Under the pieces are notes generated by a model. That model did not search any database, was not told the DNA's origin, and was given only the letters and a program-made list of their open reading frames with translations. Of a stretch of 64,000 nt of DNA, positions 33,681 through 43,509 are shown one piece after another. A program made the translations under genes and the position numbers. Each line of letters starts with the position of its first letter. Position 1 is the stretch's first letter. The stretch comes from Chlamydoabsidia padenii. Taxonomy: Eukaryota > Mucoromycota > Mucoromycetes > Mucorales > Cunninghamellaceae. The DNA is taken from NCBI GenBank assembly GCA_025330725.1, contig JAIWND010000008.1:496001-560000 (forward strand), given 5' to 3'.

Positions 33681-35060
33681 TTATGGACGAGGTTCCTGTA
33701 AAATCGAACCAACTATGGCTTTGGTCGCTTGAACGACACCGACTTTATCATATAAAGTTTTAAATTTTTCAGGCAACTTGCCTATCACCAAAGACAATTT
33801 TGTAGAAGAAACCAATATGTTTGATAATAAAAGTTAGTTTCCCGTAGATCTATTTAATAAATACTTTACTTACAGTCAGTGACTATTGTAAATTGAGCAG
33901 AAGGCATAAAGTAATCGCATATATTGACATTCAAGGTACCATACTGAGATGTATCCATTTTATCATATAACCAAGCTAGTTTCACCTGCATTTGATTGCC
34001 TCTACAAATAACACAATTAGCACAATATATCATTCATATTATCCCCACCATACTTACCTTGTTAAGAATGTCATAGTTGGGCTTTCATCATTCCACTGAG
34101 TATCCACTTGTGCTCCTTCATAATGCTGTTTCAGGTAATCAGAGGACTTTTTCTTCGTATCAATCTAAACAATGCCATCAAATTACATTCTTGCTTGATT
34201 CTACAGAGGTAAAAAACAGCACATGTTAGTAATAATCCATGTCGATTATTTTCACAAGTTACCTTGATAACAGCATCCACCTGCAAATTCACCCCCCCAC
34301 ATCAATGTCCATAAAGATGATTTCCAAAGTAGCATTCACATCAAAAATCATAGTGAAAGGTGTATCATAAGCACTACCGGTGTTCACATAGGTATTTTCC
34401 AATTTGGTAAATGTCATGTTGGAAAAGTTGCACTGGGCCACCACGTCAGGATGTTCCATAGATTTGATTTTCATCGATGGAGTGGATTCGGGAAAGTCAC
34501 ATTGATCGAGTCCTGCCGCGTTTTCATGTAGTGGCATTCATCCCATTTCAAGCAAGTAGTCACTAGAAGGAGAAGAAGTTGAGTAGATATAGTTATTTGG
34601 TTATAATAGAGTCGTCACTTACAAGATGGAGTCTAGATCCATAGTCGCTCTTTCTTCTGTCGTCAATCATGAAAGTGCCGCTTCATTACTTTGTCTATGT
34701 TGCCATTCTTCTAGTTCATTCTTCAAGTCGTCCATTTGGCCCTGCGCGATCTTGATTTGTTGTTTCACACGTTCGATTTCCTCCGTCAAGTCATCTAATT
34801 CTTGTTTTATAACTGTGTCTTGGTTCTGGTTTTCAAATTCCTGTTAATTGCCCTTTTCTTGTTCTTGGTTCAGGTAATTGAAAAAAAAAAAAAAAAAAAA
34901 AAAAAAACAAGAGTGAGTATGATAATGGTCTTTTAGAGTGGGATTATACATTACCAGTTCGGCCTCCGTTTGTTATTTAATAGTCATGTTTAGCTTGTAG
35001 TAGACTTTGTTGGATTCTTTCATTGGCGGTGCAGAATTCCCTTAATATGATATCGTCTTC
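33681..35060 (-). pseudogene. Decayed gene for a coiled-coil protein with a beta-rich C-terminal domain (KNL1/Spc7-like?)
   Basis: Exon-like blocks with good splice sites run along the minus strand, but the reading frame is broken repeatedly. From the 5' side: DEDDIILREFCTANERIQQS (about 35060) followed by an in-frame stop; a coiled coil with DDLTEEIERVKQQIKIAQGQ, interrupted by TAA and TGA; then NFSNMTFTKLENTYVNTGSA (about 34430) and a frameshift at a run of seven G bases (about 34297-34303). The last three exons (34164-34058, 34001-33874, 33781-33681) are intact and end LPEKFKTLYDKVG...TAA. The coil-then-C-terminal-domain order and ending recall the kinetochore protein KNL1/Spc7, but this identity is weak. 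At least five lesions make a pseudogene more likely than sequencing error. Confidence 0.55.
34879..34907. repeat. Poly-A tract of about 29 bases
   Basis: Uninterrupted A run on the plus strand, within an apparent intron of the minus-strand relic. Confidence 0.9.
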
Positions 35061-35376
35061 GTCTCGTCAAAGTCTGAATCGGACAAGGATAAGTATAGTT
35101 GGAGGGGGGAGAAGTAGAAGAGAAGCGTGTTCAGAAAGAAAAAAAAAAAAGAAAAAGATGTCCCACCATCGGCGTTTGAATATTCCCCTCCCCTTCCTGC
35201 CAAGTGAAATTACTGGTCGAATACACTCACTTTAATACTCATCAACCATTACATTGAGTGTATGAAACTTCACAAAGGTACCATTATTTATAGTTTATAG
35301 TAATGTTGTGCTATGTCTGTGATAAAGGGCATGTTCTCGCCCTAGCTAAAAGGACATGCATATGCAAGAAAATCAT

Positions 35377-35389
35377 TTCAAATCCCGAC
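35377..35389 (-). promoter_or_regulatory. CGGGATTTGAA element (exact copy)
   Basis: TTCAAATCCCGAC on the plus strand, identical to the copy at 15995. It lies about 80 bp before the small candidate gene at 35471 (opposite orientation) and upstream of the minus-strand relic. Confidence 0.45.
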
Positions 35390-35470
35390 TGAATACTTTC
35401 TCTTTGCTCAGGAACATCCCTGATTTGCATTCAAAAACTGAAAAATCATTTTGATCAGAACCTAAAAATA

Positions 35471-35753
35471 ATGGTTACTTTTATTTTGTCTGATTACCAG
35501 GAAAACGAGTCAATCAACGGGTTCTATTATAACAAAGGTAACCCACCTCATCAGTCTCCACTATCTAGATATACCTGTTTTACATCAAGATCATCAATTC
35601 AATGAATTTCATTTTGGTCATATAGTACCTTTGCCCGTACAGAACGATGATCAAGAAAATGTGGATTTCAAATATCGCTGTTTTAAACTTGTTGGGTTGA
35701 TTCGTCTTTTTGTCCTTGAATGGAAAAGCTGCGACTATCCATTTAGTATGTGA
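35471..35753 (+). CDS. Small two-exon candidate gene, unknown product
   Basis: Exons 35471-35537 and 35569-35753 join through a very short GTAACC...CTAG intron (31 bp) to 83 codons: MVTFILSDYQENESINGFYY, then IPVLHQDHQFNEFHFGHIVP and YRCFKLVGLIRLFVLEWKSC, ending before TGA. Residue composition is protein-like, and a copy of the recurring promoter element lies 80 bp upstream. Against it: the intron is unusually short, and no family is recognised. A GTATGT near the stop could be a donor to a further exon. It may be a small OB-fold-type protein, which is speculation. Confidence 0.3.
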
Positions 35754-36501
35754 TAGATAGATATTACTTAATCATTCATTCCAGACTAACTCGTTTATCA
35801 TTTTATTTCATATAATAAGCTTAATCAGAATGTGCGATAGGTATGGGGCTAAAGAAATGACATGACGATCGGTATTTGAACTTGACTAATTCTCATCAAC
35901 CTATCTGGGGAAAAGTAAAAAAAGAAGGATAATAAACGAACATTATCTGTAGATGGTTTGATCAAAAGATAAAGAGATAGAAGCCGAGTTGAGAATCATA
36001 ATAGAGGGAAAGTGGTCTCATGCAAGTATTTGAAACTACTGGCCAAAAGAACTCGTGATACATTCTATAGATTTGTTTTTTTTTTTTGTTTTACAGGGGA
36101 CTACGGATAAATGAGAGAGGATGATATAATCATCCATTATGAACCCGTATTCAGGGCCAAAAAAAGGGTCGCCCTAGTCTATATAATGAGATGATGAAAA
36201 CCAGGGCATTCATTAGGTCCGCTCTATAAGGAATTCCCACGCGGGGAGATGAGAGGCCGTGAAGAACGGACCCTTCAGAACCATTTGTTCTGATCGCCGC
36301 TTAAACTTATTTTTCCCTTTTCCCGGGAGACCCTTCCCAAGTTACCGCTTACTTTTCAAGAAAACAGGGTTTCTTACATAACACTACCCATTTGGGTTAC
36401 AGTTTTTCATTTCATTGATAGTAGACAACATGAAAGAGAAAGATAAAAAAAGGAAGAAAAGTGACATTTAGTTTAGAAAAAATGATACGGTAACACGTTC
36501 C

Positions 36502-36534
36502 TTCCCCACCTGGGGCGGAAGAAAAGGTGGGGAA
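36502..36534. promoter_or_regulatory. Inverted CCCCACC/GGTGGGG repeat upstream of UNC93-like gene
   Basis: TTCCCCACC (36502-36510) and GGTGGGGAA (36526-36534) form a 9-bp inverted repeat with a 15-base spacer, about 230 bp before the start codon. Each arm contains a CreA/Mig1-like GTGGGG core. Confidence 0.35.
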
Positions 36535-36762
36535 AAGTGAGCGGTTTTGTATGGTATAGATCGTTTGATTCACCTGAGCTTGAAAACGACTTTTATTGTG
36601 CCAGTTTAATCAATCGGGGAGTGTCTCCCAATTTGGTTAAATCCCATTTCAGCCGCCGTAAATATAAAAATAGCAGAGGAGAAAAAAAAAGTTTTTTTTT
36701 TTCTTTTGAAACCTTTTCTTTTGCTTACTCCCTACTTTTTTTTCTTCTTCTTTGCCCTTCTT

Positions 36763-38220
36763 ATGATATCCTCACAAAGATTCCAGTGGTTTTATTCTCC
36801 TCTTGTACAAGTGGCATTCCTGGGATTCGTATGTCTTTGTTGTCCTGGGATCTTTAACGCACTTCAAGGACTTGGTGCTGGTGGCTCCATGAGCTCGAAT
36901 GTAACATTGGTGGATTCTGCTAATGGTGCTTTATACGGTTGCTTTTGTATTGTTGGGTTCTTTGCTGGATCCATTGTCAACAAACTTGGCATTCGTCCTT
37001 GTTTAGCGGTATGAAGAAAAAAGTCCCAACAGTGTTTCCGCGGAATAGCTTACTCACTCTTTCCAACTTTTTTTTTTTAATAGGTCAGCTCTTTAGGCTA
37101 CGCTTTATACGCCGCCTCACTCTGGGTATACGATCGTCAACAAACCTCGGGGTTCGTTATAGCCGCGGGTGCCATCTTGGGCTGTTGTGCAGCAGTATTC
37201 TGGGCCGCTCAAGGTGCTATCATGATGGCTTATCCCGACGAACAGAACAAGGGCAAATTTGTGGCCATCTTTTGGGCCCTGTTTAACATTGGTGGTATCC
37301 TCGGCTCGGTGATCACGCTGGGAATGAATCTGAACAATGCCTCTGGTGGTGTGTCTACGGGAACCTATACGGCCTTTGTCGTGATCATGTTGGTGGGCAC
37401 CGTCATCTCTCTTGGTCTTGCCCCACCTACTCGAGTGGTGCGATCTGATGGGTCTCAAGTCGCAGTCGTGAATCATGCAAGCTGGAGGGACGAATTGAAA
37501 GGTGCGTTGGACGTATGGCGTGAATGGCGTATGGTGGCCCTGTTTCCTGCCTTCTTGGCCAGTAACTGGTTTTACTCGTATCAATTCCGGGTGAATTCGG
37601 TGTACTTTGATTCTGCCACTCGGGCCTTGAATGGAACAATGTATTGGGGTATGCAAATCTTTGCTTCATTGGCTATTGGTGCTTTATTGGATTATCAAGG
37701 TCTCAAGCGTCGTACTCGTGGGTTATTGGCTCTGGCTATTATGTGTTGTATCATCCTTGCTGTCTGGATCGGTGGCTTTATCTTCCAACTCACCTTTGAT
37801 AACAGTTACAGTGACCCTATTCATTGGACTAGCCCTGGTTTTGGTGGTCCCTTCGTCTTGTACATGTTGTATGGCTTCTCTGATGCCATGTACCAGTCTT
37901 ATCTTTACTGGCTGATGGGTGCCATGACAAATGATCCCTCTATTTTAGCTCGGTATGCTGGTTTTTACAAGGCTTTACAAAGTGCTGGTGCTGCGATCTC
38001 ATTTGGTATTGATGCTTGTAATATTCCTCTAAAGTGGGAATGTCTGATCAGCTGGATCTTGGTCATGGTTTCTTTCCCTTTCATGTTTATGGTGGCCTTC
38101 AAAATCTCCGATACAAATGTCTTGTCTGAAGACATCCATGTAGGTCCTGGCTCTCCTGAAAAAATCGAAAGATTGGACACCGATACTTCTTTTATCAACA
38201 ACAACGAAAAGCATGTCTAG
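36763..38220 (+). CDS. UNC93-like major facilitator superfamily protein
   Basis: Polytopic membrane protein of the UNC93-like MFS group; fungal members are uncharacterised transporters or channel regulators. Exons 36763-37008 and 37084-38220 give 460 residues with about 11-12 hydrophobic segments. Recognisable segments are VQVAFLGFVCLCCPGIFNAL near the N-terminus, GAGGSMSSNVTLVDSANGAL, FVIAAGAILGCCAAVFWAAQ (typical of the family) and IMMAYPDEQNKGKFVAIFWA. A central loop (RVVRSDGSQVAVVNHASWRD) separates the two halves. The C-terminal tail is acidic and cytosolic. The ATG at 36763 was preferred over 36706, which would add a poly-Phe stretch from a T-rich leader. Codon use is C-biased, suggesting good expression. 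Confidence 0.92.
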
Positions 38221-38488
38221 GTCAACCCCTCCCTATCAACTTATATGTATTACTCCTCTTCCCCCCTTTTTTTCTACTAGTTGTATCTTATCTTTTATTA
38301 TTATCTTTTAAGATTATATCTCTTTGTATTTTATAATAAATCAGTCATCTTTATCATGTCTATCATGTCAAAAATGGCGGGATTTTAAAATTAGCACTTT
38401 TTTTTTAAAAAATGGCGGATTCCCATCATTTTTTTCTTTTACCTCTTTTCTTCCCTCTCTAGTTATCTTTATTCACCACAACACAACG

Positions 38489-39137
38489 ATGGATTTACTT
38501 TATGCAGCAACCATTCGACTACTGGAAACAACCCTCAATGACGCTATTTACGATTGACACTCTATATACCTCTTCTTCTTACTCATACAACTGGGGAGGA
38601 AGGGACATCCACATACTCTGTCTCTTTTGAATTCATGGCAGGAAAAGGTATATCGGCTCACTTCGACAAACACTTTTATTCATTTTCTCTGATTAAGATA
38701 AATACTTGTCTCTGGTTTTATTGACTCTTGGCCATCAACTAATCGGCGGTTATGGCGGGGACATCTCACGGTAATTAAACCTGACTATAATGGTATACTT
38801 ACTTTATGGACATGCTTTGGAAGGTAAGTATATGATAGTATGGGGAATGCATATTAATCAATAAGCTGGGTATTATAACGTAGATCTCTTCTCGACACGA
38901 TTCCAACGGGCGCTTCTATTTAACAAATATAATCAATATCGAAAAAAGGATTATTATGTTAACCCTTCTTCTTTTAGATCCAACAAACATATCGAATCAT
39001 TACCACCTGGATTGCTATCAACGATACCTACATACGATACGGAAACTACAGAGGGGAGGGGGGACTTTTTTTTATGCATCACAACATAGGACAAGGATTA
39101 GTCAACCAAGTTATTGACATGGTATCTTTGGTAGAAT
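38489..39137 (+). pseudogene. Short decayed gene, unknown membrane protein
   Basis: Protein-like blocks follow one another on the plus strand: MDLLYAATIRLLETTLNDAI (38489) ending in TGA; KYLSLVLLTLGHQLIGGYGG (about 38700) followed by TAA and LTIMVYLLYGHALE with a GTAAGT donor (about 38823); then after TAG at about 38883, DLFSTRFQRALLFNKYNQYR and YYVNPSSFRSNKHIESLPPG. The joined frame is interrupted by stops at the first two places. Two copies of GGCGG(G)ATT lie in the 110 bp upstream, as for intact genes. I do not recognise the family. Confidence 0.4.
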
Positions 39138-39460
39138 AGTTATGTTAGTATATAGTTTGTAAAAAGATTAAATAAACAATTGGATGTGGTTTGAAGAATA
39201 TCAATTTATTTATTTTTATAGAATCATTTGGATAAAGGGATGGTGGTGATATAGATAGAACTACTATGTACAGTACATTATAAGAGACAATATAACTAGT
39301 GGATAGGAAGGGCATAGGGTAAAAAGCATAGGGGAAAGGTAAAATCATATATAAGGTTAAGGATGGCTAATAAACTGCATGGCACATAAAAAAAGGTATA
39401 ATATAGTCATATATAGGATAAGAGAAGGAAAAATAAAAAAGTGTAGAAGAGGAGGGAGAA

Positions 39461-39875
39461 TCAATGAGGGTAAACATGGGGTATAAGGGAGAAGAAAGGA
39501 TCAAGTTCTTGAAGTCGAGGTAACGAGCAACCAGAATCCTTGCGTTGGTGAGTTTCGATCTGATCGATGTAATGGTAGGTGTGTGGCGATAAAGGTGAAT
39601 CATAACAGGTCGAGATGGATTCAGGGGAAGTGGGAGATGATAATTCAGGCAAAGGGTCGGTATCCACCCAATGTTCATGCCGTTGTTCATTCAAAGGCCG
39701 CCATTGTAACACAGTGCGTGGTTTCGTTGTCGTCGTATCATGAGCCACTTTGTAATGTGTCGTCAACACCGTCTTTCGAGCAAATCGTTTGTTGCATCCT
39801 ACCATTCGGCATTGATAAGGTCGTTTCCCAGTATGGATTCGTCTGGTCAAAAGAAGAAGAAAAAAAAAATAGGTT

Positions 39876-39908
<33 letters not shown>

Positions 39909-40467
39909 AAGAAGAAGAAGAAGAAGAAGAAGAAGAAGAAGAAGAAGAAGAAGAAGATCAACATACCTGTGTCTTGCCAATGAGCTACTGTCACTGAAGC
40001 TTTTACCACAATTTTCCACTTCACAGGCATGAGGTCTTTCACCAGAATGAGTGCGCATGTGCACTTTCAAAGCAGATCGCTATGTAGATGATCAAAAGAG
40101 AAGAAGAGGTGAGTAAAGAAGAAGCAAAAGTATACATTGACCCATGATCTACCAACCTGGATAAAGCTTTTCCCACAGTTTATTTCATGGCACTTGTAAG
40201 GTCTAAGTATAAAAAATAAGAAAAAAGTATGAGCAAAAGATATTATGTTATTCAGATAGTTTACCTTTCATTCGTGTGGATGCGAAGATGACGGACAAGA
40301 TCAGATCGGCGCCCTATAAATACAAAAAAGGTAAGTACATAAAAAACCCCGATGTAAAAGATCCACAAAAACTCACCAAATGCTTTGACACAGTTGACAG
40401 CCGTGCATTTATGAGGCTTGTTGCGGCCTTGTTGGGATTCAATGTGTATCAATTCAAGAATATCCAT
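39461..40467 (-). CDS. C2H2 zinc-finger transcription factor (four fingers)
   Basis: Putative DNA-binding regulator. Exons 40467-40377, 40313-40265, 40202-40157, 40079-39967 and 39842-39461 give 226 residues. Four C2H2 fingers follow each other with TNER/SGERP/TGKRP-type linkers: [58 protein letters not shown] and [19 protein letters not shown]. The introns fall inside or between fingers. The C-terminus is Ser/Pro/Thr-rich, with no recognisable domain. The start Met follows an in-frame TAG that could also be a splice acceptor, so an upstream exon is possible. The 1.8 kb upstream spacer is long and free of other genes, as often seen for regulated factors. Confidence 0.85.
39879..39957. repeat. 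AGA trinucleotide microsatellite inside a zinc-finger gene intron
   Basis: About 26 uninterrupted AAG/AGA units, in the intron that separates finger 3 from finger 4. Confidence 0.93.
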
Positions 40468-42334
40468 CTACATGACATGCATAAATGTTAGTAACCCACC
40501 TTTGCAATAGCAAACGTCTATCTTTTTTTTATATATATCTTTACCTTATTTTAAAAAAGTGGTGTTTTTTTTTGCAAGTACAAGGAAGAGAAAGAAAGAA
40601 AAAGTTTATACCTTGTCGGGGTTTTAAAATACGGCGGGTCGTTTATACAAAAAGTACAAGAATAAAGGGGGATTCTAATAGTTTACAAGAGCAAGAATCA
40701 GATACTACTATGTATAGCACAAGAGTAAAGATAATAAAAATGGAAAGAAAAGAATCGATCTGCTATTTATACCCAAGGAAGATAGAAGAAAAGGAACTGC
40801 ATGAGTGTGACATTTTTAAGGAGCGCCCTACTATTTTTTTTCTTTTTGGAAAGGGGGTAAAGAGGGGGGCTGTCAGGCAATGATCATGTTAAGCGTACCT
40901 TACATGCACATCATCCATATAGTTTGCGTACCAAACTGATAGAGCGCATTATGAAGAGCAGGAGAAGATCAAAGGGAGTAGAAGGAGAGTGAGGGAGGGT
41001 TATCTGAATGAAAAAAAAAAAAAAAAAAAAAAAGAGAGAAAGAATGAATTGTATAGTAAACGACCTATAGAATGAAATGCAGAAATGAGTTTGGAAATGA
41101 TTATGCTTAATAAAAAAGACAATAAGATAAGTGGGGTGCGTTTATACATGTAATGAAATCATCATGTTTTATTGCAAAAGATCATAAATGAATCATATGC
41201 ATAATTGATTAAACTTTTATTATGAGAGGAGGCTCCACCATGTTGGATACTTTCTCCCGAGCCACACACTAATCGAATCACTCATATCTTTAATGCATTA
41301 TGCGTGCACATACAGTACCATTTGTTAATAACATTGATATTTATAACAATCAAGAAAAAAAAAGTAAAAGCATTATCATCATCAGAGCATTCATGCAAAA
41401 AAAAAAAAAAAAATTCAAATACCGCCAGTACGCACAAGCCATCGAGATCGCCATTTATATTACGACTGTGAGGTCAATAAAAGACCAATAATAACTCTTA
41501 GAATGTCGTCTGAATGGTCCACTGGGGTACCCCAATGAATCGAAGGTTCTTTTTCCCTTTTTCCTCGATTCCTATAGTTGATTCCCTTTTTATTACATAA
41601 AGTCAAGCTCGGAATACATATTTCCCCATATGGGGTACCTCGAATGAGATCGTATGTAGTTCATTTTCATGATCATCCACCTCCTCTTTTTATCTCCTAA
41701 CGTTCACCACTCCTACTCTCATCTTCTGTGCACCTCCAAGTAAGAAAAAACTCCCACTCTCTCAAGTACATGGTATGGAAGGATTGGAAGAAAAAGAAAA
41801 AGAAAGGGGCGGGCAACATTGTAGGGGAGAAAAAAAAAAGATCTACGTCAATAAGTCTGTTACCATAGTAAGCGGACAACAGTGCACCGGTAGATCCTTT
41901 TTTTTTTTTGTATTTGAATGAGGTATGAATGATTATATTAAACGCCTTTTTTCATACAATAACTAAAAAATTGATTAATCATTTATACAACAGGCAACAG
42001 GGAGATGAAATAAAAAAAGAAGGTTAGATCGGCTGGGTTTGAGTCTACAAGTGTAGAAGAAGAAGGGGTCGGTAAATCGCCGTCCCTCCTATTGCAGGGT
42101 GGGGTAAGGAATAAAAAAAAAAAAAAAAATGAAGGAGGGCACAGACAGTCAAGAATAGAGGTGCAACTACTTTTACAGCATAACAAATATGTACAGCACT
42201 GTATGTACATTATCCCCCCTGATGCACACAACTAAACCCGTCAATTATCTATCAGCCCAAGTCTTTATTATTAAGTAAAAAAGGGTAGGGGGAAGTTTAC
42301 TACTATTAAGATACTACAAAGTCTACTAATTCAA
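40468..42334. other. Long AT-rich spacer between C2H2 factor and carbonic anhydrase genes
   Basis: No gene supported across 1.9 kb. It carries purine tracts (41011-41033, 41396-41413), a GGGGTACCCC palindrome (41524-41533), a CCCCATATGGGG palindrome (41624-41635), and the C2H2 promoter. The minus-strand 60-codon frame at 41879 is interrupted by homopolymer-encoded Phe and is not convincing. Confidence 0.4.
40616..40630 (+). promoter_or_regulatory. CGGGGTTTTAAA element upstream of the C2H2 gene
   Basis: GTCGGGGTTTTAAAA, about 150 bp upstream of the C2H2 start, in opposite orientation. Variant with GGGGTTTT in place of GGGATTTG. Confidence 0.4.
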
Positions 42335-42691
42335 TTATTTGCTGATATAGATAGATTCCATATCACTGGGGCAGCTTGCTTGGAAGTCCAACTTCCTGGC
42401 CATACTATTGTAACAACAACAAACGTGTTAGTCATATATAATGCATCTACGCTTCCCAAAATCAATCTTACCCATCAGCAATATCATGGACCCAAGCGTG
42501 TACAGTGAGCTTTTGTCCTCGTTTCCAGGCATCTTGAACAATGGTTGAGTAACACACATTTTGGGCAGAGTGAATAGCATTGTGATCCACCAAACGACGT
42601 AATCTTTGAGATTCATCATCATCCTTGTTCACTGAAGATTCATTCACTAGTATATACCAACAAAAGAAGTATTAGATCTTGCTTCCCCTCC

Positions 42692-42736
<45 letters not shown>

Positions 42737-43319
42737 TTACATCGATAGACATCTTTAATATTTCGTAACCAATTATCGATTAAGCCGACTTGTTGCCGGC
42801 TATAAGCAGCAGCCACACCCCCACAATGATAATGTCCTACCAAACGAGAGAGGGTGAGTTTTTCGTTAATGATACGAAATAAAGCACTTACCACAAACAA
42901 TCACATGTTCCACCTTTAGTACATCAATAGAGTATTGCAACACAGACAAACAGCTCATATCAGTATGAGTGACCACATTAGCAATGTTTCGGTGGACAAA
43001 GACTTCACCGGGACCCAATTGTAAGACTTGATTAGCAGGTACACGAGAATCAGAGCAACCTAGATCACAAGTAAAGAGTTAGTGAGTGTATTTATTGTCT
43101 TTGCCAAGTGTATCCATGCTTACCGATCCAAAGAATCTTTGGTGTTTGACCTAAAGCCATGTTCTTGAAAAAGTCGGGATTGGCATCAGTGATAGATTTG
43201 GCCCAGTCATGGTTTTTCTTGATCAGTTTATCAAGGTTAATGTCAGAAGAATCAAACTTTTCATGGACCATAGAAGAGGAAGGGTTGGGTGAGTTGGGGG
43301 TTTGCGGAGTGTCAGACAT
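42335..43319 (-). CDS. Beta-carbonic anhydrase
   Basis: Hydrates CO2 to bicarbonate, feeding carboxylases and CO2 sensing. Exons 43319-43124, 43059-42892, 42836-42741, 42646-42472 and 42404-42335 give 234 residues. The zinc and catalytic motifs are intact: [20 protein letters not shown] (Cys ligand, Asp/Arg pair) and HYHCGGV (His and second Cys ligands). [10 protein letters not shown] and [19 protein letters not shown] are family-typical. No mitochondrial signal is visible: the N-terminus is Ser/Pro/Asp-rich, so it is probably cytosolic. Length and organisation fit fungal NCE103-type enzymes. Confidence 0.96.
42694..42735. repeat. ATT trinucleotide repeat in carbonic anhydrase intron 3
   Basis: About 14 TTA units, immediately beside the intron's donor end. 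Confidence 0.9.
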
Positions 43320-43427
43320 TTAGATAAAAAAAAGTAAGAGAAGAATGAAGAAAGAAATAGAATAAAAAAAAAAAAAAAGTTGTGAGATTAAATGTGCAAC
43401 GATCCGCTGTTGGGGATATCCAGTTTA

Positions 43428-43441
43428 TTTTAAATCCCGAC
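43428..43441 (-). promoter_or_regulatory. CGGGATTTAAA element upstream of carbonic anhydrase
   Basis: TTTAAATCCCGACG on the plus strand, reading CGTCGGGATTTAAA in gene orientation, about 110 bp before the start codon. Confidence 0.5.
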
Positions 43442-43509
43442 GAAGGCGGTTTTAGTTTATTTAACCAATCAAATACTATTCTACAAGAGAGATTTACCCC
43501 CATTCTATT

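Larger units (their letters stand above)
35061..36762. other. Sparse region between relic and UNC93-like gene
   Basis: Apart from the small candidate gene at 35471-35753, no coding region is supported. Bases 36100-36380 hold short GC-rich stretches without coding potential that I can see. The last 100 bases are a pyrimidine-rich promoter tract. Confidence 0.35.

Noticed and set aside
33681..39137. RIP-like C-to-T decay signature in the relics
   Set aside because: Every stop codon is one transition away from a sense codon, so the nonsense codons alone carry no information. An intact paralogue would be needed.
39583..40032. Plus-strand frame with about 25 consecutive arginines
   Set aside because: The arginine run is the AGA intron microsatellite; the strand carries no other coding evidence.
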